Positions 1 through 8,298 of a stretch of 49,444 nt of DNA are shown in pieces. A model generated the notes under the pieces. That model saw only the letters and a list, made by a program, of their open reading frames with translations. It did not search any database and had not been told where the DNA came from. Origin of the DNA: a virus. Location: positions 1 through 49,444 of the IMG/VR virus record IMGVR_UViG_3300046003_003454. One strand, written 5' to 3'. The position numbers and the translations under genes were made by a program. Each line of letters starts with the position of its first letter. The first letter of the stretch is position 1.

Positions 1-658
1 GAGCATATCCAATTGCTTGCGCCGTCTTACCAAGACCAGGCGCATCGGCGATAAGACATCGACCACCTGCTTTATCAATAAACTTCACCCCAATAGTTTG
101 ATAATTATATAAGGGTAATTTTAGTCCGGGTATTTTAAACTCCGTATCATCTTCTTGTTTTCGTATTTCATCTAAATCGTGACGACGAGTTTTTAACTCC
201 TCCAATTTTTGTAATATATCGGATTTACATTTTGCGTCAGGAAACACCGTGAAAAACTTGGGTAAGTGTACAATTGGAAACTCCCAATGTTTTTCGTCAT
301 TGTTCCATTTTCTACCATCAATTTCATATTTAAATCGTGCCAGTAAAGTTTTGTTATAGGGCATGATAACAGCCGCCGTCTTTTTATCAACTAAAATGAC
401 TTCGACTGTATTAGAATTAGTTTCTGGTAAATTTTTATAGGACAAATTAGGTGCGTTGGTTCGTGGTAAATCTAGGTCACCAATATCCTCACCCAATAGT
501 GTTTTTGCCGCAGCAATTCGCCACACCTCTGGTAGTCCTTCTTGCCCAGACATCCACTCCAGATATGAAGGAACACTCCTTGCCGCATGTGCCAAGGAGT
601 GTCCTTTAAATCGTCCCCAAGTAAAAATTACATTTTCACTCGTCGGATGTAAGTTCAT
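1..658 (-). CDS. SNF2-type helicase, 3' part cut off by window edge
   Basis: Only the first 219 residues are in the window; the frame stays open to base 1. Residues 11-36 (TWGRFKGHSLAHAA, then YLEWM) resemble the small DUF3820/exonuclease-X C-terminal type module. Residues about 104-140 (LLARFKYEIDGRKW, HWEFP) resemble the HARP domain found before the motor of SMARCAL1-type annealing helicases. Residues 184-216 carry the Q-motif-like YNYQTIGVKF and the Walker A motif APGLGKT. Such enzymes use ATP to remodel or anneal DNA. The motor's later motifs (DExx box, helicase C domain) lie outside. The start is the ATG at 658, overlapping the preceding 71-aa gene by 23 bases. The helicase assignment is firm; the subfamily is inference. 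Confidence 0.82.
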   Translation of the reverse strand, partial: MNLHPTSENVIFTWGRFKGHSLAHAARSVPSYLEWMSGQEGLPEVWRIAAAKTLLGEDIGDLDLPRTNAPNLSYKNLPETNSNTVEVILVDKKTAAVIMPYNKTLLARFKYEIDGRKWNNDEKHWEFPIVHLPKFFTVFPDAKCKSDILQKLEELKTRRHDLDEIRKQEDDTEFKIPGLKLPLYNYQTIGVKFIDKAGGRCLIADAPGLGKTAQAIGYA

Positions 659-851
659 CTGGTTTTGTAGTTTGTATACGAACATATCGTAAATTATCCA
701 AATCCAATCTCCATCCATCCGATGGTAACAAATTTAACATTTGCATTAATTCTAAATTTGAATCGGTAATATTTTTTAATGAATGTTCCATTCTTTCTTT
801 ATGCGATTCAATTAATAATTTCACTGCCAATGGTACTGGAATCGTTTCCAT
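636..851 (-). CDS. small hypothetical protein, 71 aa
   Basis: I do not recognise this protein. It has a good ribosome-binding site (AAGGAAGG, 6-9 bases before the ATG), starts one base after the stop of the methyltransferase-fusion gene, and overlaps the helicase start by 23 bases, which suggests translational coupling. The sequence is amphipathic, with a predicted helical N-terminal half (LLIESHKERMEHSLKNI) and an acidic end. It has no Cys clusters or membrane segment. It could be an accessory factor of the helicase, but only the position suggests this. Confidence 0.65.
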   Translation of the reverse strand: METIPVPLAVKLLIESHKERMEHSLKNITDSNLELMQMLNLLPSDGWRLDLDNLRYVRIQTTKPDELTSDE

Positions 852-852
852 G

Positions 853-2325
853 TTATACCTTCCTTTTAAATAATTGTGCTATATCATCGTTGCGATGTAC
901 TACAGTGCCTGCGGGTTCCCATTCTGTATCCAACCCCGTTAAGACCATCATATTATCAATGGTTTTATATTTTACAGTCCAATCACACGTTAGATTAATA
1001 AGTAGTAGATCTGTTTTTTCATATAACTGTTTACGGAACGCATCTGCTTTTTCTTTCGATGTTTCCAACAAACGGCCTGGCATTAATAGTACTACACTAT
1101 AATAATCTTCTTTCCATGTATTCAAATCAAATATATCACCCATTGTGAAATATCCCCAATGTATTATCGTTGCCGCGGACATACATCGTTGACGATCCAT
1201 TTCCACACCATGTGGAATCAACTCCGTTTTATCACCAATCACGCGACCAAGTAACACACCATTACCACATCCCAAATCAAGTACATTTCCCGCAGGGATA
1301 TACTTCATATCACCAATTGCATCGGTAATAACTTCATGGAAATGATCCATTGCTTCCTTAAATCGGAAACCATTTTCTTCCCACACCGACGTATCTTCCA
1401 ATGACTTAAAAAATGATTTGGTCGTAGTAATCGGTTTAATTTTAATTTTCTTATCCGACCAAGGATACATTGTACCCGACATTCCATCTTCTGGATATCC
1501 ATGGCTATGTTTTTGCACCGTGTATTTCCACGGTGTCATATCCGTTCGGGATGAAATTTTATTGATAGGAGTTTTAATTTCCGCAATTCCATGTAATGCT
1601 GACCATTCAACTTGCCATGACAGTAGTTCATAGATCCAATCTACTTGTTCAGTATATCCTAATTGACGACCCAACTCTGCCATTTTCACACCAATATCTT
1701 GTGTGTGAGTACAATTAAACGAACATGGTAAATGTGATACTAATCGTACACCCTGCCATCTCCACAAAATATTACATTCAGGTGGTGTGTCTTCCTTAAT
1801 ATGGATAATTTTATCGTCGTTTGCTAATTGTAATTTATCAGCTGCCATGACCCACGAAGTGTCTACAAATTTCTGATCCACCCAATACTTCGTGTAAAAA
1901 TCTATACAACACGGTGGATACCCTAACAATGCACCAACTCTACGGTTATTCAAAGGAGTGGTATTCCATACATCATACCATTCCTTTGCCAATTCTTCCG
2001 ACTTGGTAAAAACAACACGAAGTCGATAGGGTTTGCCTGGTTGATATGATTGTGATGTAGATGAATATGTAGTTGACATACCTTCCTTTGCCAACGGTAC
2101 AATCATAACACCATATTGTTTATATTCTTCAACCAATGTACTTAGTTCATCCGAATTAATAATGTCTAATGTACTTGGTCGTATATCGTGAACAACAGAC
2201 ATTCGTTCAATATGTTTCCACGCCGAAGATATTGAAGATAATATGGGTTCGTATTTATTTTTATTTTCAATACTGGTCCACTGCACCCGTGTCCAGTCTG
2301 GTAATACTGTATTTAGTCTTTGCAT
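853..2325 (-). CDS. Cys-motif domain fused to SAM-dependent methyltransferase
   Basis: A two-part protein of 490 aa. The C-terminal part (from about residue 335) is a class I methyltransferase: residues 347-357 read NVLDLGCGNGV, the SAM-binding glycine loop, followed by HGVEMD (the acidic residue at the end of strand 2). The N-terminal part has a distinctive LGYPPCC at 134-140, an isolated Cys184 and PCSFNC at 200-205. Five cysteines in such motifs suggest a metal or Fe-S site. YPPCC recalls archaeal DUF483-like proteins, but I am not sure of that. The gene follows the HADHVD protein by 17 bases and sits in the same run as the radical SAM gene, so a shared substrate is possible. The target of methylation cannot be told from the sequence. 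Confidence 0.75.
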   Translation of the reverse strand: MQRLNTVLPDWTRVQWTSIENKNKYEPILSSISSAWKHIERMSVVHDIRPSTLDIINSDELSTLVEEYKQYGVMIVPLAKEGMSTTYSSTSQSYQPGKPYRLRVVFTKSEELAKEWYDVWNTTPLNNRRVGALLGYPPCCIDFYTKYWVDQKFVDTSWVMAADKLQLANDDKIIHIKEDTPPECNILWRWQGVRLVSHLPCSFNCTHTQDIGVKMAELGRQLGYTEQVDWIYELLSWQVEWSALHGIAEIKTPINKISSRTDMTPWKYTVQKHSHGYPEDGMSGTMYPWSDKKIKIKPITTTKSFFKSLEDTSVWEENGFRFKEAMDHFHEVITDAIGDMKYIPAGNVLDLGCGNGVLLGRVIGDKTELIPHGVEMDRQRCMSAATIIHWGYFTMGDIFDLNTWKEDYYSVVLLMPGRLLETSKEKADAFRKQLYEKTDLLLINLTCDWTVKYKTIDNMMVLTGLDTEWEPAGTVVHRNDDIAQLFKRKV

Positions 2326-2342
2326 AGCCTATTTGTTGAATA

Positions 2343-2711
2343 TCAAATGTTGAGTTTACTTTTTTCTTCAGTAATTAGTTGTTGTAAAAATGATTTCCAT
2401 TCTAAATTTGCTGAAGTTTCTGGTACGGTATTATTGTTATCTAGTGAACCAAACTGTGCTTCCCATGCACGACGATATTCTCCAGTTTCATCCACATGAT
2501 CTGCGTGTTGATTACCGTATTCATCGGTAAACTTAAATTTTGGATGCTCCCCGCGTGATGGAATTTCTTGCACTGGTATTTCGTGTGGTGCTCGAAATTC
2601 TTCTGGTAGTTCTAACAACACTCCACTTTCCCACAAATCGTTTATTACTTTAAATCGTTGCGAATAGGCACCACTTGTATCTACGTGGTCGGCATGTAAT
2701 CCAGTTTGCAT
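2343..2711 (-). CDS. small protein with two HADHVD motifs
   Basis: 122 aa, no family recognised. Residues 6-15 (HADHVDTSGA, then Y) and 69-79 (HADHVDETGEY) are two copies of a motif that also ends the radical SAM enzyme encoded just upstream (HADHTDATGKY). Each copy is two His-Xaa-Asp triplets back to back, followed by T/S-G-x-Y and an aromatic/basic helix-like segment. Between the copies lies a Pro/Glu-rich linker. The ribosome-binding site is GAGG, 9 bases before the ATG. It lies 19 bases after the radical SAM gene and 17 before the methyltransferase fusion. It could be a substrate, a carrier or recognition protein for the enzyme, or another virion component with the same fold; sequence alone does not decide. 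Confidence 0.75.
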   Translation of the reverse strand: MQTGLHADHVDTSGAYSQRFKVINDLWESGVLLELPEEFRAPHEIPVQEIPSRGEHPKFKFTDEYGNQHADHVDETGEYRRAWEAQFGSLDNNNTVPETSANLEWKSFLQQLITEEKSKLNI

Positions 2712-2730
2712 ATTATATATCCTCGTGTTG

Positions 2731-4032
2731 TTATAGTTCTAAACCAAATTTTTCAAAAAATTCTTGTCTGTATTTACCAGTTGCATCTGTATGGTCGGCG
2801 TGGGGAACTACATCTCCGAGTTTCATTCTATTTAACTGATTTGTTATGTATCGTTCTATATCAAATTTACCTTCCAAGTGTTTGGTAATTTGCGTGAGTC
2901 GTAATTCGACTCCTTTACTAAATCCATGTAGCATAACTTCTTCATATTTCTTTAAATTTGGATGGAGTGAAAAGGGTTGTTGACCTTTTTTCAACATCAA
3001 TTTTTCATACATGCTAAATAATGTTTTCCAATTTAAACAAGTATCAGTTTTATTTCTCCAATCCATGTCGATTCCAGTACCAGGACAATGCCCCTTACAC
3101 ATAAGGAAAAATCTACAGCCTTGACATCCACCATGTTCTTCTGGCGTGTGGTATAACGCTAATTGTCGTTCGTATCCATCGTATTGTGCTTTGATCCAAT
3201 TAATACCGTCTTTATTACCTCGACCACAATTCGATTGATTCCCTTGCGAATCAATTCCTTGCACGGCATGTGTAGTGTACGGATCACATGGGCGAAATGT
3301 ACATGTTGCGGAATCATCATTAATCTTCATCATACCATCGATGTCACGGAACAAATCAAAAGTAAATCGTCCCTTTAATTCCGTTAATTCAAATTCCCAC
3401 ATGTCCAATAGAAATTCTACATTTTGTTCTGGTGTTAATGCCAGCGTTTCTCCCACTGCATTATGATCAATTTCCAATGGATGTAATCGTGCACCGTCAA
3501 CTCCCCACGACCGTAGTTCGTGAATCCAATTTCTAAATCGTTCACGATATTTTGGTAAACCATTCTTTTTATGAATAGTAATAATCAAACCCATGGAAAT
3601 TTTTTCATCCAATAGACGCTTAATAGCTGTCATGGATTTTTTGGTCAGTTCACGAGTTTTCTCTAATGAACCAGCCCATCTAGTGTCATTCATATCATCA
3701 GGACCATCAACCGATATACCTACATGTACTTTGTAGTTTTTAAACATTTCTATATGACGATCAGTAATTAGAGTTCCATTGGTCTGAATACCATTTGCCC
3801 CGTATTTTTCAAATCCCCATTTAAAAATAGTTTCTAAGTCATCGATATCAGTTAATAATGGTTCACCACCAAATAATATAAACGGTCCGCCTTCCTTTTC
3901 CAATCCGGCTAACATTTTTTCAACTGAATATGTCTTATGTCGAAAGTTTCCAGCATCACGCATGGGATGTTCATAACAATATGGACAACTTAAATTACAT
4001 ACTACTCCTACTGGTTCCAATTCAATTGTCAT
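2731..4032 (-). CDS. radical SAM/SPASM domain protein, putative peptide maturase
   Basis: 433 aa. Residues 12-19 (CNLSCPYC) are the CxxxCxxC site for the SAM-binding [4Fe-4S] cluster, and FGGEPLL near residue 54 is the usual GGEP motif. The C-terminal half carries a SPASM-type Cys array: CTFRPC, NCGRG, GGCQGC, MCKGHCPGTG and a final DTC, expected to hold auxiliary Fe-S clusters. SPASM enzymes typically modify ribosomally made peptides or activate sulfatases. The last ~28 residues add a tail with HADHTD at about 411-416 and TGKY, which is not part of the catalytic core and recurs twice in the next gene. The start has GAGG 9 bases upstream. Immediately upstream lies a gene with a His-Xaa-Asp/Asn repeat tract. 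The family is clear; the substrate and chemistry are inference. Confidence 0.92.
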   Translation of the reverse strand: MTIELEPVGVVCNLSCPYCYEHPMRDAGNFRHKTYSVEKMLAGLEKEGGPFILFGGEPLLTDIDDLETIFKWGFEKYGANGIQTNGTLITDRHIEMFKNYKVHVGISVDGPDDMNDTRWAGSLEKTRELTKKSMTAIKRLLDEKISMGLIITIHKKNGLPKYRERFRNWIHELRSWGVDGARLHPLEIDHNAVGETLALTPEQNVEFLLDMWEFELTELKGRFTFDLFRDIDGMMKINDDSATCTFRPCDPYTTHAVQGIDSQGNQSNCGRGNKDGINWIKAQYDGYERQLALYHTPEEHGGCQGCRFFLMCKGHCPGTGIDMDWRNKTDTCLNWKTLFSMYEKLMLKKGQQPFSLHPNLKKYEEVMLHGFSKGVELRLTQITKHLEGKFDIERYITNQLNRMKLGDVVPHADHTDATGKYRQEFFEKFGLEL

Positions 4033-4090
4033 GTAAATAAAACCTCGTTTAATAAATCAAAATGTAATATACTCATTCAACACTAATTTG

Positions 4091-4666
4091 TCAAGCCCCA
4101 ACTAACACAGGTTGATCACTATGTGGAGTGGTTGCATCACTATGACTTGCGGAGGTGGTACCGTCACTGTGTGGTGTGGTTGCATTGCTGTGACTTGCGG
4201 TGGTAGTTCCGTCACTATGTGGGGTGGTTACATTCGTGTGACTTCCCACGATATCACTATGACTTAGTGGTGTGGTGTCATTCGTGTGCGTTGCAGTTAC
4301 ATTGGAGTGGGTGACCGGCGTGGTCGCATCACCATGGGCTCCAGGGTTAACCGTGTTCGCGTGGCTTGCTGGCACATCAGTGTGAGGAAATGGTGTATTA
4401 CCATGTGGCGTGGTGCCATCACTATGCGTGGGCGTGTCGGTGAAGTCACTATGACTTCCGCCGGCGCTGCTGTCACTGTGAGGTGCATAACTATCAGAAT
4501 GACTTGCCGGTGTGGTGCCATCACTATGTGCAGTGGTTGCATTTGTGTGACTTGAAACGGTATTACCGTGGCTTGCTGCTGTTGTTGCATTCGTGTGACT
4601 TGCCACAATATCAGAATGACTTGCCGGGGTGGTTACATCGGTGTGACTTGATGCCACATCCGTATG
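4091..4666 (-). repeat. DNA repeat tract encoding His-Xaa-Asp/Asn triplets, copy 1
   Basis: Imperfect short repeats built on the plus-strand words ATCACTATG(A/T) and GTGACTTGC(G/C)GG. They are in frame with the 288-aa gene and vary at codon level (CAT/CAC, AGT, GAT/AAT), as expected from repeat expansion and drift of coding sequence. Confidence 0.85.
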
Positions 4667-4957
4667 GCCTCGACGTTTATTTGTCGTGGTGGAAATCCAA
4701 TGCCAAAAGGTACTTTCCGACCACACTGATCCTGGTTTTGCACCACCCACAGCGCCCAAATCTGTACTCGCAATGTATCTGTCCGTTCCCGTAGCGTCAA
4801 TATAATGAAAGTCATTTCCATCAACCCACACAGAACCAAGTTTTGCACCGGCGGGAGTACCTGCCGATGTACCAATATAGTAGTATTCTACATTGGTATT
4901 ATCTATAAAATGAAATTCTGTTCCACTAACCCATATACTACCTGGTGCCTTTGCCAT
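4091..4957 (-). CDS. fibre-like protein with His-Xaa-Asp/Asn repeat tract
   Basis: 288 aa. Residues 5-90 hold three degenerate copies of a ~37-residue unit (PGSIWVSGTEFHFID, LGSVWVDGNDFHYID, PGSVWSESTFWHWI). From residue 98 to near the end runs a low-complexity tract with about 24 H-x-D or H-x-N triplets (HSD, HTN, HSN, HTD, HGN, HAN) spaced mostly 6-9 residues apart by Ser/Thr/Ala/Pro linkers such as ATTP. It has no cysteine. The start has GGAG 6 bases upstream. It lies 58 bases upstream of the radical SAM gene and downstream of the collagen-like genes, so it is probably a virion fibre or spike tip. It may be the substrate of the radical SAM enzyme or a metal-binding needle; both are inferences. 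Confidence 0.85.
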   Translation of the reverse strand: MAKAPGSIWVSGTEFHFIDNTNVEYYYIGTSAGTPAGAKLGSVWVDGNDFHYIDATGTDRYIASTDLGAVGGAKPGSVWSESTFWHWISTTTNKRRGHTDVASSHTDVTTPASHSDIVASHTNATTAASHGNTVSSHTNATTAHSDGTTPASHSDSYAPHSDSSAGGSHSDFTDTPTHSDGTTPHGNTPFPHTDVPASHANTVNPGAHGDATTPVTHSNVTATHTNDTTPLSHSDIVGSHTNVTTPHSDGTTTASHSNATTPHSDGTTSASHSDATTPHSDQPVLVGA

Positions 4958-4995
4958 GTTTTACTCCAATATAATCAATTCACTTGTATACATAT

Positions 4996-5844
4996 TTAGA
5001 TTGTAGGGGGACAGTTAAAAGAACCACCACAACCTGTTGGTAATGTTGCACATACCAACCCGTAGATCGATGTGTTTGTGGGGGTTAAACTGATACAGGT
5101 AACTGTACCTGGTGGGCATCCCGCATCCACCCCACGTAGACCCAGTGAACCAGATGGTCCTTGCACACCACTACTTCCACTCACACCAGCAGATCCAGAT
5201 GCAGGGGAATCTGCCGTTGGCCCCGTTGGTCCTACTGGTCCTGTTGCTCCTTGTGGTCCTGTTGGACCTGTTCCACCTGTGGTTTGTGGTCCAATTAGTC
5301 CTTGTGGTCCCGTTGGTCCTACAACATTCGTTAATCCTGTTGCTCCTGTAGGGCCATCGACACCAGCTACCAATCCCGTTGCTCCTTGTGGACCTGTTGG
5401 ACCTGTTGGCCCCGAAACTCCTTGCACACCAGTACTTCCCGATACCAACGAGGCAATCCCCACCGGTCCAGTAACTCCTGTTAGTCCAATAACTCCTGTT
5501 GCACCAGTTGGTCCCGATGCACCAGTTGGACCTGTAGATCCTGTTGGCCCTGTTATTCCCGTAATACCTGTTATACCGATAATTCCCGTAGGACCAGTTG
5601 AACCTACTCCAGTTGGACCTGTTGCACCAGTTGGTCCTGTGGGTCCTGTAGACCCCGATGTTGCTACACCAAGTATTCCTTGTGGACCTGTTGGTCCAAT
5701 ACTACCAATTGGTCCTGTTGCTCCCGACGCAAATGATGCGGTTAGTACATTAGCATTAATTGCAATACTTGCGGTAAGCGCATACTTTGCGGCACGTGCT
5801 ATACTTGCTGTCGTCGGTGTACCTAACGGAAAATATCGTGGCAT
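4996..5844 (-). CDS. collagen-like protein with Cys-containing C-terminus
   Basis: 282 aa. The N-terminus ([14 protein letters not shown]) matches those of the next two genes upstream and is followed by an Ala/Ser-rich helix. From about residue 41 to 230 it has Gly-Xaa-Yaa repeats, mostly GPT, GAT, GPQ and GIT, with short breaks. Such repeats form trimeric collagen helices and are common in phage fibres and in Bacillus exosporium BclA-type proteins. The last ~45 residues leave the repeat and contain five cysteines (GCPPG, VTC, VCA, GCGG, NCPP), unlike its siblings, suggesting a disulfide-linked or metal-binding tip. The ATG lies two bases after the previous stop, without a clear ribosome-binding site, so translation may be coupled. 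Confidence 0.85.
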   Translation of the reverse strand: MPRYFPLGTPTTASIARAAKYALTASIAINANVLTASFASGATGPIGSIGPTGPQGILGVATSGSTGPTGPTGATGPTGVGSTGPTGIIGITGITGITGPTGSTGPTGASGPTGATGVIGLTGVTGPVGIASLVSGSTGVQGVSGPTGPTGPQGATGLVAGVDGPTGATGLTNVVGPTGPQGLIGPQTTGGTGPTGPQGATGPVGPTGPTADSPASGSAGVSGSSGVQGPSGSLGLRGVDAGCPPGTVTCISLTPTNTSIYGLVCATLPTGCGGSFNCPPTI

Positions 5845-5846
5845 AG

Positions 5847-7523
5847 TTATGTTGTACTATTAGAGTGTGAAGCTGCTACATCTGTATGTGGTGTTGTGCC
5901 ATCCACGTGAACTGAATATCCATCACTATGCGGGGTCGCATTACTATGACTTGCACCGGTATCACTATGACTTGCTGGTGTGGTCGCATTACTATGACTG
6001 GCGGCTGAATCACTATGACTTGCTGGTGTGGTAGCATTACTATGACTCTCCGCGGCATCACTATGACTTGGTGGTGTACCGCCATCACTATGAGTTGCAC
6101 CGATATCACTATGACTTGCTGGTGTGGTCGCATTACTATGACTCGCCGCGGCATCACTATGACTTAGTGGTGTACTTCCATCACTATGCGCTGTAGTTGC
6201 GTTGTTATGTGTTGCTGCTACATTGGAATGTGTTGAAGTACTATTTGTATGCGGGGTTACACTATCAGCGTGTGAGGGTGATGTATTTGTATGACTTGGC
6301 GCAATTGAATCATAAGTATCGGAATGGTTAGATGTTCCATCTTGATGCGATCCTGGAACATCTCCATGAAATTCATATGCATCACTATGTGATGTGGTCG
6401 CATTACTATGACTGGCGGCTGAATCACTATGACTTGCTGGTGTGGCGCCATCACTATGTGCCGTGGTTGCGTTAGCGTGACTTTCCGGGGTGTTACCATC
6501 ACTATGTGGTGTGACTATATTGGCATGACTTCCGAATGAATATCCATCACTATGTGCTGTGGTTGCGTCGGCGTGACTTGCTGGTGTGGCGACATCACTA
6601 TGTGGTGTGTTTATGTCGGAGTGACTTGCTCCCGATGTGTCATCACTATGCGGTGTGGTTGCGTTGTTATGTGCTATACTGTTTGTATGACCGGCGGCTG
6701 AATCGGAATGGCTTGGACTTATATCCGAATGCGCAGTAGTAGCATTGGTATGTACCGCGGCACAAACACCTGTTACATAATATACCGTTCTACCTTGTGC
6801 ACCTTGTGCACCAATTGGTCCACCACTCCCCGTAACACCAGACGGACCAGTTATTCCAACCGTACCAAATGTATTTGGTCCGGCAGACCCCGATGGCCCA
6901 CTTGCTCCTGTTGGTCCTGTTGATCCTCGTACTCCTGTTGATCCTGTTATTCCGGACGGTCCAATCGGTCCAGTAGATCCTGTCGGTCCCACACCTGTTG
7001 GTCCTATCGCTCCTTGTGGTCCGGTTGGTCCCAAACTTCCACTGGGGCCTGTAATTCCTACGACACCTGTTATACCTTGTATTCCAATTAATCCAATTGG
7101 TCCTGTTGGACCTGTTGCACCAGTTGGACCAGTTGCTCCTTGGGGACCTGTAGATCCTGTAACTCCCGTGATGCCGATCACTCCCGTTGATCCAGAATAC
7201 CCAAGTGGTCCCGTAGGTCCTGTGGACCCAACAGGCCCCGTTGGTCCGGTAACACCAGTTGCGGTACTTCCTAATACACCATCAATACCTTGTATACCCA
7301 CAGACCCCGATATACCTGTTGGTCCTGTTGGTCCCGTTGCACCCGTTGCACCTTGTAATCCTGTAGGTCCAATTGAACCCGATGGACCTCCGAGTGCATA
7401 CGATGCGGTAACAAACGCCGAAGTGTTTGTTATAACGGATGCTGTAACAACAGTTCCCGTACTAAGTTTCTCTGCAAATGAACTTGTAGTTGGCGTACCA
7501 AATGGAAAGAATCCAAAAACCAT
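5847..7523 (-). CDS. collagen-like protein with long His-Xaa-Asp/Asn tail
   Basis: 558 aa in three parts. Residues 1-45 are a head sharing FFPFGTPTT with its neighbours. Residues 46-245 are Gly-Xaa-Yaa collagen-like repeats. From residue 258 to the end there are about 40 His-Xaa-Asp/Asn triplets (SHSD, SHSN, AHSD, PHSD) in a quasi-regular pattern that alternates short (SAA) and longer (ATTPA) spacers. The only cysteine is Cys253 (TGVCAAV) at the junction. The protein ties the collagen family to the repeat family of the 288-aa gene and implies a trimeric stalk ending in a His/Asp-rich shaft. Whether the radical SAM enzyme modifies it is inference. Confidence 0.87.
   Translation of the reverse strand: MVFGFFPFGTPTTSSFAEKLSTGTVVTASVITNTSAFVTASYALGGPSGSIGPTGLQGATGATGPTGPTGISGSVGIQGIDGVLGSTATGVTGPTGPVGSTGPTGPLGYSGSTGVIGITGVTGSTGPQGATGPTGATGPTGPIGLIGIQGITGVVGITGPSGSLGPTGPQGAIGPTGVGPTGSTGPIGPSGITGSTGVRGSTGPTGASGPSGSAGPNTFGTVGITGPSGVTGSGGPIGAQGAQGRTVYYVTGVCAAVHTNATTAHSDISPSHSDSAAGHTNSIAHNNATTPHSDDTSGASHSDINTPHSDVATPASHADATTAHSDGYSFGSHANIVTPHSDGNTPESHANATTAHSDGATPASHSDSAASHSNATTSHSDAYEFHGDVPGSHQDGTSNHSDTYDSIAPSHTNTSPSHADSVTPHTNSTSTHSNVAATHNNATTAHSDGSTPLSHSDAAASHSNATTPASHSDIGATHSDGGTPPSHSDAAESHSNATTPASHSDSAASHSNATTPASHSDTGASHSNATPHSDGYSVHVDGTTPHTDVAASHSNSTT
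5850..6752 (-). repeat. DNA repeat tract encoding His-Xaa-Asp/Asn triplets, copy 2
   Basis: About 900 bases of imperfect tandem repeats with recurring plus-strand words CATCACTATGACTTGCTGG and GTCGCATTACTATGACT. They are in frame with the C-terminal half of the 558-aa gene. Several 30-45 base stretches are nearly identical within the tract (for example around 5975-6030 and 6400-6440), so expansion or recombination looks recent. Confidence 0.85.
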
Positions 7524-7542
7524 ATCTATACCCTAATAAATG

Positions 7543-8268
7543 TTATGCCACACCTGTTGGTCCTGTTGGGCCTGTTGATCCTGAGGGACCAGTTGCACCC
7601 GTTGCACCTGTTGCCCCCGTAGGACCTGTAAACGCTGTACCTTTTATTCCCGATGGTCCTGTTGGTCCTGTGATTCCTATTACTCCCGATATTCCGATTG
7701 GTCCTGACGGACCACTTGGTCCGATTGGTCCAGTTGGACCTGTTGGTCCCGTGACCGAAACACCTGTTGATCCTTGCGGTCCCGTTGCTCCTTGTGGTCC
7801 GGTTGGGCCCACGGATCCTGTTGGTCCTGTTGGTCCCGTTATACCCGTTGCCCCCGTAGGACCAGTTGCACCAGTTGCACCAACAATTCCTGTAGATCCT
7901 GTTATTCCTGTTGGCCCCGTTGGTCCCGTTGGACCTGTTGGGCCTGATAATCCGGTAATTCCAGGACCAGTGGGGCCCGGTACCCCCGTTGGCCCCGTTG
8001 ATCCTATTGGTCCTGTTACACCAAGTATACCCGTTGGTCCTGTTGGTCCCGTTGTTCCTCGTGGACCTGTTGGACCCACTCCTGTTGGGCCTGAAATACC
8101 TGTACTTCCGCTAATAATTCCCGTTGCCCCTGTTAACCCCGATGGTCCCCCACCCGTCAATGTAAATGACGCCGTAGCTCCATAAATCGCATAGGACGCG
8201 GATGGAGCAGCTGACGCTGTTAATGCTAATGATGCGGTTACGGTACGAAATGGAAAATATTTAGCCAT
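7543..8268 (-). CDS. collagen-like protein
   Basis: 241 aa. The head [13 protein letters not shown] is related to the other two collagen-like genes and is followed by an Ala/Ser-rich segment ([15 protein letters not shown]) of the kind seen in the tail-fibre genes to the right. From about residue 42 to the last residue the protein is Gly-Xaa-Yaa repeat, dominated by GPT, GAT and GPI. It ends within the repeat (GPTGPTGVA) with no globular tip, so it is the simplest member of the set. It has no cysteine. Thr is frequent in the Yaa position, which in BclA-like proteins can carry sugars; no glycosyltransferase is visible nearby. Confidence 0.85.
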   Translation of the reverse strand: MAKYFPFRTVTASLALTASAAPSASYAIYGATASFTLTGGGPSGLTGATGIISGSTGISGPTGVGPTGPRGTTGPTGPTGILGVTGPIGSTGPTGVPGPTGPGITGLSGPTGPTGPTGPTGITGSTGIVGATGATGPTGATGITGPTGPTGSVGPTGPQGATGPQGSTGVSVTGPTGPTGPIGPSGPSGPIGISGVIGITGPTGPSGIKGTAFTGPTGATGATGATGPSGSTGPTGPTGVA

Positions 8269-8298
8269 ATGTTATATATATTTCTTTAAATTTTATTT

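Noticed and set aside
2731-4957. Classical His-Xaa-Ser (Hxs) system
   Set aside because: Triplets are H-x-D/N rather than H-x-S, only one radical SAM gene is present, and no HxsD-like protein is seen.
5072-5863. Long plus-strand frame with PVGPVGP repeats, also at 7490-8185
   Set aside because: It is the antisense of the collagen-like genes: GGT/CCT/ACT codons read backwards give Pro/Val/Gly repeats. It has no ribosome-binding site and opposes all neighbours.
4091-6752. CRISPR-like look of the short repeats
   Set aside because: Units vary in length and sequence, keep reading frame and encode H-x-D/N triplets; there are no uniform repeats with unique spacers and no cas genes.
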